64,000 nucleotides of DNA from positions 1-64,000 of the forward strand of contig DASXZH010000097.1 of assembly GCA_036502005.1 (NCBI GenBank), given 5' to 3'. The position numbers and the translations under genes were made by a program. Below the pieces are notes generated by a model. The model had not been told where the DNA came from and did no database searches. It saw only the letters and a program-made list of their open reading frames with translations. Shown one piece after another: positions 52,215 to 60,428 of this stretch; position 1 is the first letter of the stretch, and each line of letters starts with the position of its first letter. Source of the DNA: DASXZH01 sp036502005. Lineage in GTDB: Bacteria > Armatimonadota > Fimbriimonadia > Fimbriimonadales > Fimbriimonadaceae.

Positions 52215-53498
52215 ATGCGAAAGCCCTCGCCGATTCTCGGCATCGCCCTAACCGTTTTCATAGATATCCTCAGCTTTGGTCTCGTAATCCCTGACATCCA
52301 GCTGCGAGGCGAGCTTTTAATTCATCAAACATTTGGGCTCACCATTGATGCCCGCCTTCAAGGCCTCATTCTCGGCCTCACGATTGCCACCTATAGCATC
52401 GCACAGCTTATAACTTCGCCGATTCTTGGCCGACTGAGCGATAAGGTTGGACGGCGGTCGATCCTTCTTTGTACGACTCTGCTCTCGGCCACCGCCTATC
52501 TGTTTTACTCACATGCGATCTTGCTGTGGGTTATGATCGCAGCCCGCGTTCTGGGCGGAATCGGCGGCGCAAATATCGGCGTGGCCTACGCTTACGTTGC
52601 GGATGTCACTTCGCCTCAGAATCGTGGCAAAGCAATGGGCTTAATTGGGGCCGCTTTCGGCCTCGGATTCATTTTTGGGCCTGGAATTGGTTCGGTTCTG
52701 GTTAAGTTGGGGCACAACACGCCAACCGTTCTTGGATACACATCGACCGCCCTGTGCATTCTAAATTTTGCCTATGTCTACTACCTCTTGCCGGAGAGCC
52801 ATCAAAATCGGTGGGATGCGTCCGCAGAATCGGCGAGCGCACCGGCCACGAACCGGGCCAAGATTAGACTTGCGGACGCTTTCAAAACCCCAGGCTTGGG
52901 GCTTCTGCTTGCCATGTTCTTTTGCACGAACTTCGGCTTTTCCAATATGGAAAGCACTTTCTTTCGGTTAGCGGAACACAACTTCGGCATGAGCCAGCTT
53001 CAGACGGCGATGATCCTGACCGAAGTCGGCATCGTGATGGCCATTGTGCAGGGCGGCCTCATTCGCGTCGTGATCCCCATGTTTGGCGAAGTGAACCTAC
53101 TGAGAACCGCCTATTTTCTTCAAGTTCCTGCCCTACTGTGCATGCCATGGGCGAGCCCGTGGATACCAATGATGCTAGTGGCTGCTGTCCTCGGCCTCGG
53201 CGGTGGGCTTTCGCAGCCGAGCATGTCCAGCCTTATTTCGCTCAACACTCCCGGCGATATGCAAGGCGGAATTTTCGGAATTACACAGGGATTGGGCGCG
53301 CTGGCCAGGATATTAGGCCCAACTATTGGCAACACCTTATTTGATGTGAATAGCACAGGGACGGCCCCATATAACAATGTTCGCCACTGGTATCCCTACA
53401 CCTTTGGCGCCGCCGTTGTTTTACTGCCCCTGCTGGCCTCCTTCAAGCTCAAAATGCCGGATAAATCGCATGATACGGCTCATGCCATCGCTGGATAA
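52215..53498 (+). CDS. MFS transporter, drug:H+ antiporter-like
   Basis: 427 residues, twelve helices. FIDILSFGLVIPDIQL is the helix 1 motif, LGRLSDKVGRRSILL the loop 2-3 signature, and LGLGFIFGPGIG the helix 5 motif C of the DHA1 (TetA-like) antiporters. It probably exports a drug-like molecule; the specificity is not known. ATG at 52215 is 5 nt behind TATAAC, so leaderless. No tetR-type regulator is adjacent. Confidence 0.88.
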   Translation: MRKPSPILGIALTVFIDILSFGLVIPDIQLRGELLIHQTFGLTIDARLQGLILGLTIATYSIAQLITSPILGRLSDKVGRRSILLCTTLLSATAYLFYSHAILLWVMIAARVLGGIGGANIGVAYAYVADVTSPQNRGKAMGLIGAAFGLGFIFGPGIGSVLVKLGHNTPTVLGYTSTALCILNFAYVYYLLPESHQNRWDASAESASAPATNRAKIRLADAFKTPGLGLLLAMFFCTNFGFSNMESTFFRLAEHNFGMSQLQTAMILTEVGIVMAIVQGGLIRVVIPMFGEVNLLRTAYFLQVPALLCMPWASPWIPMMLVAAVLGLGGGLSQPSMSSLISLNTPGDMQGGIFGITQGLGALARILGPTIGNTLFDVNSTGTAPYNNVRHWYPYTFGAAVVLLPLLASFKLKMPDKSHDTAHAIAG

Positions 53499-53525
53499 AA
53501 CAGCCCGCAAATTAATCGTAACATT

Positions 53526-54200
53526 TTGGACGTAGGAACTAAGGAAGAGCGGGCCGATAACCGATTTGATTCTGAAACGTCCCTAATGAGTCTTAAACAC
53601 AAGAAAGGTGACAGTCTCGGAAGCAAGGTAATCTGGAATAGAGTTTGCATGGGATTGGCCAGGCAAGAATCGATTGTTCCGGTTTTGTACGATTCGGTAA
53701 ACGGTTTAACTCTGTATCATGTCGTAAGTGATGGGGAGGCCGTTAACTTCAGAGACTGGATGCCCTATAACAACAAAAGGATTTCGGAGCTGGATCAGGA
53801 AGATCAAGAGGTGCGCTACGTGCAACGTGGCGCAATAACGGGAAGTATTCTCGGTGCGTTGGCATTTATTGGGGGCATCGCCCTCATGGCCCTGGTATTC
53901 CAATTGGCCTATCAGATGTTCCATGTGCCGCCCACCACATGGATCCAGCCCGATAGCAAAAAGCCCCTCGATATAACTCAGGCAGCGGCGGGCCTCGGCA
54001 CGGTTATTATTCGGATTCTTTTACTATTGGTGATGGCCGTTATTGGCGGTCTCATCGCAAACCGTGGAGTTCACCTTTACGCGGATTCTCGGCATTCAAT
54101 GAAGTCGGTCGTCATTCGCGAAAAGAAAAAGAAGAAGAAGAAAAGAGTAGATGAGCCGGCGACCTACAGCGAAGAAGAGGACAATACTCAGCCTTCTTAG
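53526..54200 (+). CDS. Membrane protein of unknown function with two helices
   Basis: 224 residues from TTG 53526 (ATG 53586 is an alternative). The N-terminal 100 residues are soluble (ESIVPVLYDSVNGLTLYHVV), then two membrane helices (GAITGSILGALAFIGGIALM and IIRILLLLVMAVIGGLIAN), a short loop and a very basic run EKKKKKKKRVDEP at the C-terminus. No family recognised. It follows the MFS gene at 27 nt and may be co-transcribed. Confidence 0.7.
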   Translation: MDVGTKEERADNRFDSETSLMSLKHKKGDSLGSKVIWNRVCMGLARQESIVPVLYDSVNGLTLYHVVSDGEAVNFRDWMPYNNKRISELDQEDQEVRYVQRGAITGSILGALAFIGGIALMALVFQLAYQMFHVPPTTWIQPDSKKPLDITQAAAGLGTVIIRILLLLVMAVIGGLIANRGVHLYADSRHSMKSVVIREKKKKKKKRVDEPATYSEEEDNTQPS

Positions 54201-54217
54201 AAGCAAGTCGGATTATC

Positions 54218-54418
54218 GTGCGTCAAACCCAGATCCCCAACCAAGTGCGGCATCAAGTGGCGTGTGCGGATGTTGACGCTATCTTCACGCCGCACGTTCT
54301 CGCTGAGCTTGATGACGCGGCAGCTGAGGCCCGAAAAGGCAAAACCTTTTCTGGTGAGCAAGTGGACGAATTCCTAGCGGAGAATAGGACTGAATGGCTA
54401 AAAAGTCGTCGGGCTTAG
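54218..54418 (+). CDS. Antitoxin-like small protein, possibly orphaned
   Basis: 66 residues. The part LAELDDAAAEARKGKTFSGEQVDEFLAENRTEWL has the look of Phd/RelB/ParD-type antitoxins, whose C-terminal helix binds a toxin. An ATG (54394-54396, in a different frame) overlaps its end as a toxin gene would, but that frame runs only 36 codons and enters an inverted-repeat element at 54440. So the toxin may have been lost. GTG 54218 follows GATTAT, so leaderless. The family call is only a similarity of pattern. Confidence 0.5.
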   Translation: MRQTQIPNQVRHQVACADVDAIFTPHVLAELDDAAAEARKGKTFSGEQVDEFLAENRTEWLKSRRA

Positions 54419-54439
54419 ATTCGACGTTGGCTGGATCCC

Positions 54440-54722
54440 CAGGTCCAAAGGACCGAAGCAAGATAGCCCAGTCCAAGCGGCTCCGGCCGCGTAGGGCTGG
54501 GTAATAAAGGGCCCAAACCTGAAGGTCTGAAGGACCGAGACAGCATCCAAGTTTACTTCACAGTCCTTCTAATCCGAGGTAGCGCCTTCTTTCCGGCGCG
54601 CCGCTATTGTTGGTTGTGCCAGTCCTTCAGACCTCGGAAAAAAATGGACGAAACGTCATCCCAGCCCTACGCGGCCAGAGCCGCTATGACTGGGCTCTCT
54701 TGCCGCGGTCCTTTGGACCTCC
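54440..54722. repeat. Long imperfect inverted-repeat element
   Basis: Left arm 54440-54502 (CCAGGTCCAAAGGACCGAAG ... GTAGGGCTGGG) pairs with right arm 54658-54722 (CCCAGCCCTACGCGGCCAGA ... CCTTTGGACCTCCGG). A nested pair, CTGAAGGTCTGAAGGACCGAG (about 54519-54539) with CAGTCCTTCAGACCTCGG (about 54620-54637), lies inside. No gene in 54419-54781. Confidence 0.8.
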
Positions 54723-54781
54723 GGAGCGGCTTCGCCTTAAAGACATTCTCGAGTAGGCGACGAGTTGAGAAATTATTGTCT

Positions 54782-55948
54782 CTAAGACACAAACTCCGTT
54801 CGATCCCTCAAATACTTCAAGAACACTAACCGCTTGGCGTGCATCAGCTCCTTCTCGTATTCATGAGCCTTTGCCAAGTTTCGCGCTGCCGCTACGTTCA
54901 TTTCGTCCGGGTTTTCGGCCATCCAAGCGATACGGCCGGTTAGGGCTTCCGCATCCCGCACGGGAACCATTTGTTTCTCGTCTAGGAGTTCTACAATCCC
55001 GCCCACACTGGAACAAACGCAGGGCAACCCTCTTGCCATCGCCTCTATGCCAGCCCTCGGGAGACCTTCCGTAAACGAAGGCAGAACGAACAAATCGGAG
55101 GAATCCAACTCTTGCCGGACTAAATCCGGATCGGACAAGAACCCCTTAAACACCGCCTTGTCTTTTAGGCCAAGGCTCAAAGCATAGGCCTGGAAATCGG
55201 CCCGTTTTCGGCCCTCTCCCAGCAGAACCAGCTCTCGAACCACGCCTAGATCGACAAGTTTCCGGTAAGCCTGAAGCAAGACCTCTTGCCCCTTGTAAGG
55301 AACTTCCATTGCCCCAATGAAGCACAGCCTAAGAGGACCTCCCTTAAAAACCTTGGGACTAGAAGCGAAAGCTGTGGGCGATAACATCACGTCGCTGCAC
55401 GAAATCGAAAGCGTGCCGCTTGCAGCCGGATAGGCCCTTTGCAAAACCTGTTTGGTGACAAACGAAACGCACACTGCGTTTCGACATTGCTCCCTTAATT
55501 GGGAGGCGGCCATTCGGCCCAATATTCCTCCCGATCTATCTGTGGCCGCCTTAATCGCTTCTGAAGGGTTCCCTAAAACCTCTAGCCCGTAGGGCCGGCC
55601 GGCCAAATGTTTTGCCGCGCTGACGCTAAGCGGACTCGGAACGCGAAACAGATAGGCCCCCGGCTCGGCAACCAATTTTTTTGTGGCCGCTTTAATCTTG
55701 CGGGCCATGAGAACATATTCCCTCGGCCCTAAATAGTGAGGCAAAGGAGCAAACGAGACTTGCGGGCCTGTAACTTCATGGTCCCCATTCTGCCGCGCGG
55801 GGACCTCAAGAGCTCGGCCAGAAACTCTCACTTCGTCAAATACTTCTAGGTACGAATCCCAAAAGGAGTGACGGTAGGTGCCCTCGGTCCAGGCGCGCCC
55901 ATCGGGGGTCATTCTAAAGCGCTGTTCAAGGGTTACGGTCAGCCTCAA
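54782..55948 (-). CDS. Family 4 glycosyltransferase
   Basis: 388 residues, GT-B fold. C-terminal donor domain with LCFIGAMEVPYKGQEVLLQA, LVLLGEGRKRADFQ, the E-x7-E motif LPSFTEGLPRAGIEAMARG and the following PCVCSSVGGIVELLD. It adds a sugar from a nucleotide donor to a surface glycan. TTG start overlaps the TGA stop of the upstream GT4 gene (TTGA), so both are translationally coupled. Donor unknown. Confidence 0.9.
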   Translation of the reverse strand: MRLTVTLEQRFRMTPDGRAWTEGTYRHSFWDSYLEVFDEVRVSGRALEVPARQNGDHEVTGPQVSFAPLPHYLGPREYVLMARKIKAATKKLVAEPGAYLFRVPSPLSVSAAKHLAGRPYGLEVLGNPSEAIKAATDRSGGILGRMAASQLREQCRNAVCVSFVTKQVLQRAYPAASGTLSISCSDVMLSPTAFASSPKVFKGGPLRLCFIGAMEVPYKGQEVLLQAYRKLVDLGVVRELVLLGEGRKRADFQAYALSLGLKDKAVFKGFLSDPDLVRQELDSSDLFVLPSFTEGLPRAGIEAMARGLPCVCSSVGGIVELLDEKQMVPVRDAEALTGRIAWMAENPDEMNVAAARNLAKAHEYEKELMHAKRLVFLKYLRDRTEFVS

Positions 55949-57078
55949 CGCTTGCTAACCTTTTGGTGAATTTCAAACACTTCACGAGCAGTCTTCCGCG
56001 CATCCAAGCCGGATCTAACCAAACGGTTACCAGCTTCACCCATTGCCTTGGCTTTCTCCCTGTCACAAATCGCATCCACCAAAGCGTCCGCAATAGCCGA
56101 GGGAGACCGAGGAGGCACGAGCCAGCCAGTTTCTCCGTTGTGCAAGAAATCCGGCATTCCGCCGATGTTGGTGGCGATCGTCGGAGTGTGATGCATTAAG
56201 CTTTCGGCAACGCCGCCAACGTTTTCGCTCAGGGAAGGGTGCACGACAGCATCCAGATCCGGATAAAGCTCGTGAACATCGTTACGTGTGCCAAGAAAGG
56301 TTATCGAATCCCCGGCCAAGCGCTTAGCCATGTTTTGCAAGCGCTGGAAATAGCCTTCAGCCCGAAGCCAGGGCCCGCCAATGATCACGCCTCTAATATT
56401 TGGAACGCGTTTTTTAGCAATGGCAATCCCTTCGATGAAATCTTCGTGCCCCTTGATGCCACGGGTCTGCCCAAGCCATCGCTTAATCGCGTAGGTGTAA
56501 CAAACCATGCCAATCAGGGGCGTTTCCGAATCCAAGTTCAGCAGGCCGCGCAGCTTTCCTTTCGGGGGGAGTTCATCGGTTAGATTCAAGCCGTAATAGG
56601 AGAGAAAAACCCGGCTGGGGTCGCAGCCGAGTTCCAGATATTTATTGCGAGTCCAAATACAGGTCCCGATCCAAGAATCGTTCGGGCCTGCCAGGCTCAT
56701 CTCAATGTTACGATAGAGTTGGTGTTCCAAATGAAGCGGACCTGGAACCTGGAAAATCAGGGGCACACCCTCGTTTTTCAGGGCCAGCCGCATGACGAGG
56801 GTCGAGGCAAATGAGTGGCTGTGCACCACATCCGGCTCTAAATCGTCGTAGAGTTTTCGCACCGCGCGAGCTTGGAGACCTAGCCCGAAAAGCATGCTGA
56901 ACCGAAAATCCACGGGCACAAAATGCACCTCCGCCCCAGCTTTTTCATAGAGTTCAACCTGAACTCCTGGCCCTGGCAAACCCACGTGAACTTCTTCGCC
57001 AAGTTGAACAAGCTGCTCTACTTGACGCCTAGCCCAGCCGCCGCCTTCGGAGGTTTTTATTAGGTGAAGAACTTTCAT
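55945..57078 (-). CDS. Family 4 glycosyltransferase
   Basis: About 377 residues from ATG 57078, chosen because the family begins MKVLHLIKTSEGGG. N-terminal acceptor domain with DVVHSHSFASTLVMRLAL; C-terminal domain with IRGVIIGGPWLRAEGYFQRL, VHPSLSENVGGVAESLMHHT (E-x7-E form) and TIATNIGGMPDFL. It overlaps by 4 nt with the next GT4. The first base of its ATG pairs with the ATG of the divergent GT4 (CATG at 57076-57079). Confidence 0.9.
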   Translation of the reverse strand: MKVLHLIKTSEGGGWARRQVEQLVQLGEEVHVGLPGPGVQVELYEKAGAEVHFVPVDFRFSMLFGLGLQARAVRKLYDDLEPDVVHSHSFASTLVMRLALKNEGVPLIFQVPGPLHLEHQLYRNIEMSLAGPNDSWIGTCIWTRNKYLELGCDPSRVFLSYYGLNLTDELPPKGKLRGLLNLDSETPLIGMVCYTYAIKRWLGQTRGIKGHEDFIEGIAIAKKRVPNIRGVIIGGPWLRAEGYFQRLQNMAKRLAGDSITFLGTRNDVHELYPDLDAVVHPSLSENVGGVAESLMHHTPTIATNIGGMPDFLHNGETGWLVPPRSPSAIADALVDAICDREKAKAMGEAGNRLVRSGLDARKTAREVFEIHQKVSKR

Positions 57079-57127
57079 GGCTTCGGGAGTGAAAACTGAA
57101 AATCCCTCCGCCTGCAATAATACTACC

Positions 57128-58282
57128 GTGACCGCCTCTAACTCACCTGAGCCGGCAAAACGCATAGTGGTTTTGCATGTATTCGGGAAAATGGATAAGG
57201 GCGGCGCGGAGAGCCGCAGCATCGAAATGCTGCGCCATATCGACCCTGAGCGCGTGCATTCTATTTATTGCACCACTTCCGGTTCAACGGAGCCGGGTGC
57301 ATTGGATCAGGAAATAAAAGCCTTGGGTGGAGAAGTGATCCCGTGCCCTCTAGGCAAGGGATTCGCGGGGCGATTTAGGAATCTACTAAAAGAAAAGGGC
57401 GTGACCGCAATGCATGGGCACGTTCACTTCGTGTCCGGACTACTTTGCCTTTACGCCGCGCAAGCGGGGGTTCCCGTCCGCATCGTGCATTGGCATACGA
57501 CTGAACTCGACAAAAGGCCTTTTAGAAAGAGAACTCAGGACAAGGCGCTCGCGGTTCTTATTGATAAGTATGCAACCGATATTGTCGCAGTCGGAAGGGC
57601 GGCCATGACAAAGAGTTGGCCAAGCTACGAAGGAGATAAGCGCTGCACTATTCTCTACACCGGAATCGACAAAAAGCGATTTGATCCTGCATTGAGCCCT
57701 CCCAAAACGAGGGCGGAACTTGGCTTGCCGGAAGACGCACTCGTATTTGCCCAAGTTGGGCGCTTTGATCCAATTAAGAACCAACTGTTTGGGGTTCGAA
57801 TATTCGCTGAGATCCTGAAGCAAGAGCCAAACGCGAGGCTGATCTTTCTTGGGAAAGGCGGAAATGAATACGAAGCCCAAGTAAAACAGGAAGCCAAAAA
57901 CCTGGGCGTTGAAAACAAAATCTCCTATATGGGCCTTGTCAAAGATGTCGCCAACTATCTTCCACTCGCCAACTTAACATTGCTACCCTCACTCTTTGAG
58001 GGACTTCCGGGCGTCGCTCTGGAGTCTTTTGCCAGTGGCGTGCCGGTTCTAGGATCCGATCTAGTTACAACGCGCGAGATCCAGGAGAGCCTCCTCGGAT
58101 GCGAGCTCCTTTCCCTGCAAGATCCGCCCGAAAAATGGGCCGAAGCGGCCATTCATTTGGCGCGCAAATATGCCCCATCTGAAAAGCGTAACGAACTTAG
58201 GGAGGCCCTATTTGCCAGCCATTTCAATTTAGAAAAGTGCGTTCAAGGGCATATCGAAGTTTGGTCCGGAAAGGCTCACTGA
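57128..58282 (+). CDS. Family 4 glycosyltransferase
   Basis: 384 residues from GTG 57128, which lies 4 nt behind TAATAC; ATG 57077 is possible but would give a disordered 17-residue addition. Motifs: RIVVLHVFGKMDKGGAESRS, ALVFAQVGRFDPIKNQLFGV, RLIFLGKGGNEYEAQ, the E-x7-E block LPSLFEGLPGVALESFASG and PVLGSDLVTTREI. This is a PelF/EpsF-like GT4. It is divergent from the two other GT4 genes; all three likely belong to one polysaccharide pathway. Confidence 0.88.
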   Translation: MTASNSPEPAKRIVVLHVFGKMDKGGAESRSIEMLRHIDPERVHSIYCTTSGSTEPGALDQEIKALGGEVIPCPLGKGFAGRFRNLLKEKGVTAMHGHVHFVSGLLCLYAAQAGVPVRIVHWHTTELDKRPFRKRTQDKALAVLIDKYATDIVAVGRAAMTKSWPSYEGDKRCTILYTGIDKKRFDPALSPPKTRAELGLPEDALVFAQVGRFDPIKNQLFGVRIFAEILKQEPNARLIFLGKGGNEYEAQVKQEAKNLGVENKISYMGLVKDVANYLPLANLTLLPSLFEGLPGVALESFASGVPVLGSDLVTTREIQESLLGCELLSLQDPPEKWAEAAIHLARKYAPSEKRNELREALFASHFNLEKCVQGHIEVWSGKAH

Positions 58283-58318
58283 AACCAACGATTTCGGTCT
58301 CCGCCCCGTCCAATTAAC

Positions 58319-59941
58319 ATGCTTTTGGCCCTAGTCTCTGCAATAGCCATGCAATGGCAAATCCCGTGCGGAGCGTACACGGTTACCGATATCTGCAAGC
58401 GACTAACGGAGCGAACCGGAATCGATCACGGCATCGACGCCGACTTTCGCGACTATCCGATCTACCTTAGCGTGAAGGGCGATAACCCGCAACGGGTAGA
58501 GAAGTTAACCGCCGCTGCCCTAAGGGCAAAATGGGAAAAAGTTAACCACGGCGTGCGCCTAATACATGACCCGGTCGATAAGGACGCGGATTTCACCGAA
58601 TTCAAACGCCAGCTAGTAATCGCCTTGGAAAAACATCCCCTAAAGGGTTTGCCGGCGAGAGATCTCTACGATATGAACCCGGGCTCCGTGATACGATTCG
58701 GCTCACCTACAAACGATCTCATCAAAGAACTCCCGACGATGGTTGCCAAGCCAACCAACTCGCCTGCGGAAATCAGGGTCCGGCGATTCTGCTACGGCAT
58801 GTTTGAGTTTTTTTCCCAGGGGTTTGAAAGCGACATCAAAGCTTTTGCAGAAAACAGTCAAGTTAATTTCGATACGCTCCCCGCTGATGTTTCGACGCTC
58901 CTTGGCGACGATTTGAAGAAACCGGCAGGCTCCCCAGCAGAAATTGCAGCTTTGAAAAAGGCGATGGCGAACCCCGGAGGGTTCGATACGGTTGGTAAAG
59001 ATCCAACGGTGGCCATGTTCTCGGTTGGATTCGAGCATATGGGAGACGCGGTGTCGCACGACATGGCCATCGCGTTGTCCGATCTCAGCATTTTCGTTTT
59101 GGCAGAATCAAAGGAGACGGTTGGCTCGGTTCTCGGCAACTTTTCGGCATTCGACGATTGGACCGTGGTGGATGGAGCTGCCGTCGCCCGCGTTCCGGCT
59201 AGGGAGATCCTCTATCCGACCCAAACCAAGCGGACCGTTTTGACTCAACTATTGGCTGCTAATAAGGAGTATGGAGTCTTGCCTTTCCAGGATATCTCTA
59301 CCTATGTGCGGACCCAGCGCCCAGGCGCAAGCGAAACGTGGGCCGACGCTATGATGTTGGTCACCAGCCACATCGCTCTAGATGAATCTTATATCGCCGA
59401 CTATCCGTTCAACATTCGGCTTGGCGATAGCCTGATCGATGCAGATTGGCAGTTACTCCGCGCGGGCAAGCCATTTCCTCTTTCGGCCTTAAGCACTCCC
59501 GCTCAAGAGCAGGTAATGGCGATTTTGCTCCAATCGAGGGGAAGAATGGAAGGTACGGACCCCCCGCTATGGCCCTCTCTCGCCCCCGGGGATCTGATTT
59601 TAACTCCGGAATTGGTCGATGAAAAGGTGGTTGTTGGTTGGACTTCGGAATCAGCCGAAATAAGAGACGCACATACCTCCGGACTGCAATACCAGATGCG
59701 TAGAGAGCATTTAAGCGCGGAACCCCTTTATCAACCGGCAATGAGAAAGAAGCTGAAACTGACCATCGCTGGTTCCCCTAACGATTCGATTGAAACTGGG
59801 TTCAGCCAAGTGAGTCTCGTGGAGGGCTCGAAAGCCGTTCCCTATCGCCAGCTCCCGAAAGAGCTCATGGCGGAATTCCAAAAGGGAGTTGATGAAGAGG
59901 CAGCGATGAAGAGTGGCGAACAAACCGCAAGTCCGCCATAA
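58319..59941 (+). CDS. Secreted protein of unknown function, possible STN-like N-terminus
   Basis: 540 residues. A short signal peptide (MLLALVSAIAMQWQ). Residues about 20-80 (YTVTDICKRLTERTGIDHGI ... YLSVKGDNPQRVEKLTAAAL) resemble the secretin/TonB short N-terminal (STN) fold. The remainder is mixed alpha/beta and I do not recognise it (PGSVIRFGSPTNDLIKELPT, AVARVPAREILYPTQT). No catalytic motif. It may be part of a secretion or surface-assembly system, but the neighbours (GT4 genes, secA) do not prove this. Confidence 0.7.
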   Translation: MLLALVSAIAMQWQIPCGAYTVTDICKRLTERTGIDHGIDADFRDYPIYLSVKGDNPQRVEKLTAAALRAKWEKVNHGVRLIHDPVDKDADFTEFKRQLVIALEKHPLKGLPARDLYDMNPGSVIRFGSPTNDLIKELPTMVAKPTNSPAEIRVRRFCYGMFEFFSQGFESDIKAFAENSQVNFDTLPADVSTLLGDDLKKPAGSPAEIAALKKAMANPGGFDTVGKDPTVAMFSVGFEHMGDAVSHDMAIALSDLSIFVLAESKETVGSVLGNFSAFDDWTVVDGAAVARVPAREILYPTQTKRTVLTQLLAANKEYGVLPFQDISTYVRTQRPGASETWADAMMLVTSHIALDESYIADYPFNIRLGDSLIDADWQLLRAGKPFPLSALSTPAQEQVMAILLQSRGRMEGTDPPLWPSLAPGDLILTPELVDEKVVVGWTSESAEIRDAHTSGLQYQMRREHLSAEPLYQPAMRKKLKLTIAGSPNDSIETGFSQVSLVEGSKAVPYRQLPKELMAEFQKGVDEEAAMKSGEQTASPP

Positions 59942-60028
59942 GACCATCTTTGCCGCAACATCGTAGATTCCAATACCGATAATATCTTTGGCGCCTCCCA
60001 AAAGCGTCATAATTGCAAAGTTCGAAAA

Positions 60029-60367
60029 ATGCTTTCTTTCTTGCCCGCGTTGATATTGCTTATGTTTGGCGGCCACTCCGTTTTGGAGCAGGCTCAGCTT
60101 AACAAGGGTATTACGCCGGGCGATGCGCTTTACCAAAGAGTAGTCCTTCGAAGAGGCTCACTTTTTGGCCTAGTTGCGCAGCAAACCATTTCGAATGCAG
60201 TCGCTGAGATCCTCCATTTGGCTCCGGTAGAATGCGCGTCAGCCCAAATCCAGCCCGATCCACGATCGCTGGAACCGCAAAAGCGCATTAGCTCCGATTC
60301 TGAAGTTCTCCCAAGTGAGGCTTTTGCCGAATGTGAGCGAAGCCGCGATGGACCTGTAGGCCTGTAG
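60029..60367 (+). CDS. Doubtful small exported protein
   Basis: 112 residues: hydrophobic MLSFLPALILLMFGGHSVLE, then a polar part with an amphipathic helix (RGSLFGLVAQQTISNAVAEI) and a disordered C-terminus. No family, no ribosome-binding site. It fills the otherwise empty 59942-60428 gap, so it might be real or just open by chance. Confidence 0.35.
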   Translation: MLSFLPALILLMFGGHSVLEQAQLNKGITPGDALYQRVVLRRGSLFGLVAQQTISNAVAEILHLAPVECASAQIQPDPRSLEPQKRISSDSEVLPSEAFAECERSRDGPVGL

Positions 60368-60428
60368 ACCCCTCTCTACCTTTGCGCGCCCGTGTGCGTG
60401 CCCAGACCTACAAATTGGAACCCATACA

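Noticed and set aside
59711..60136. 141-codon minus-strand ORF between the 540-residue protein and secA
   Set aside because: Half of it is antisense to the preceding gene, and the translated sequence has no family pattern or start signal.
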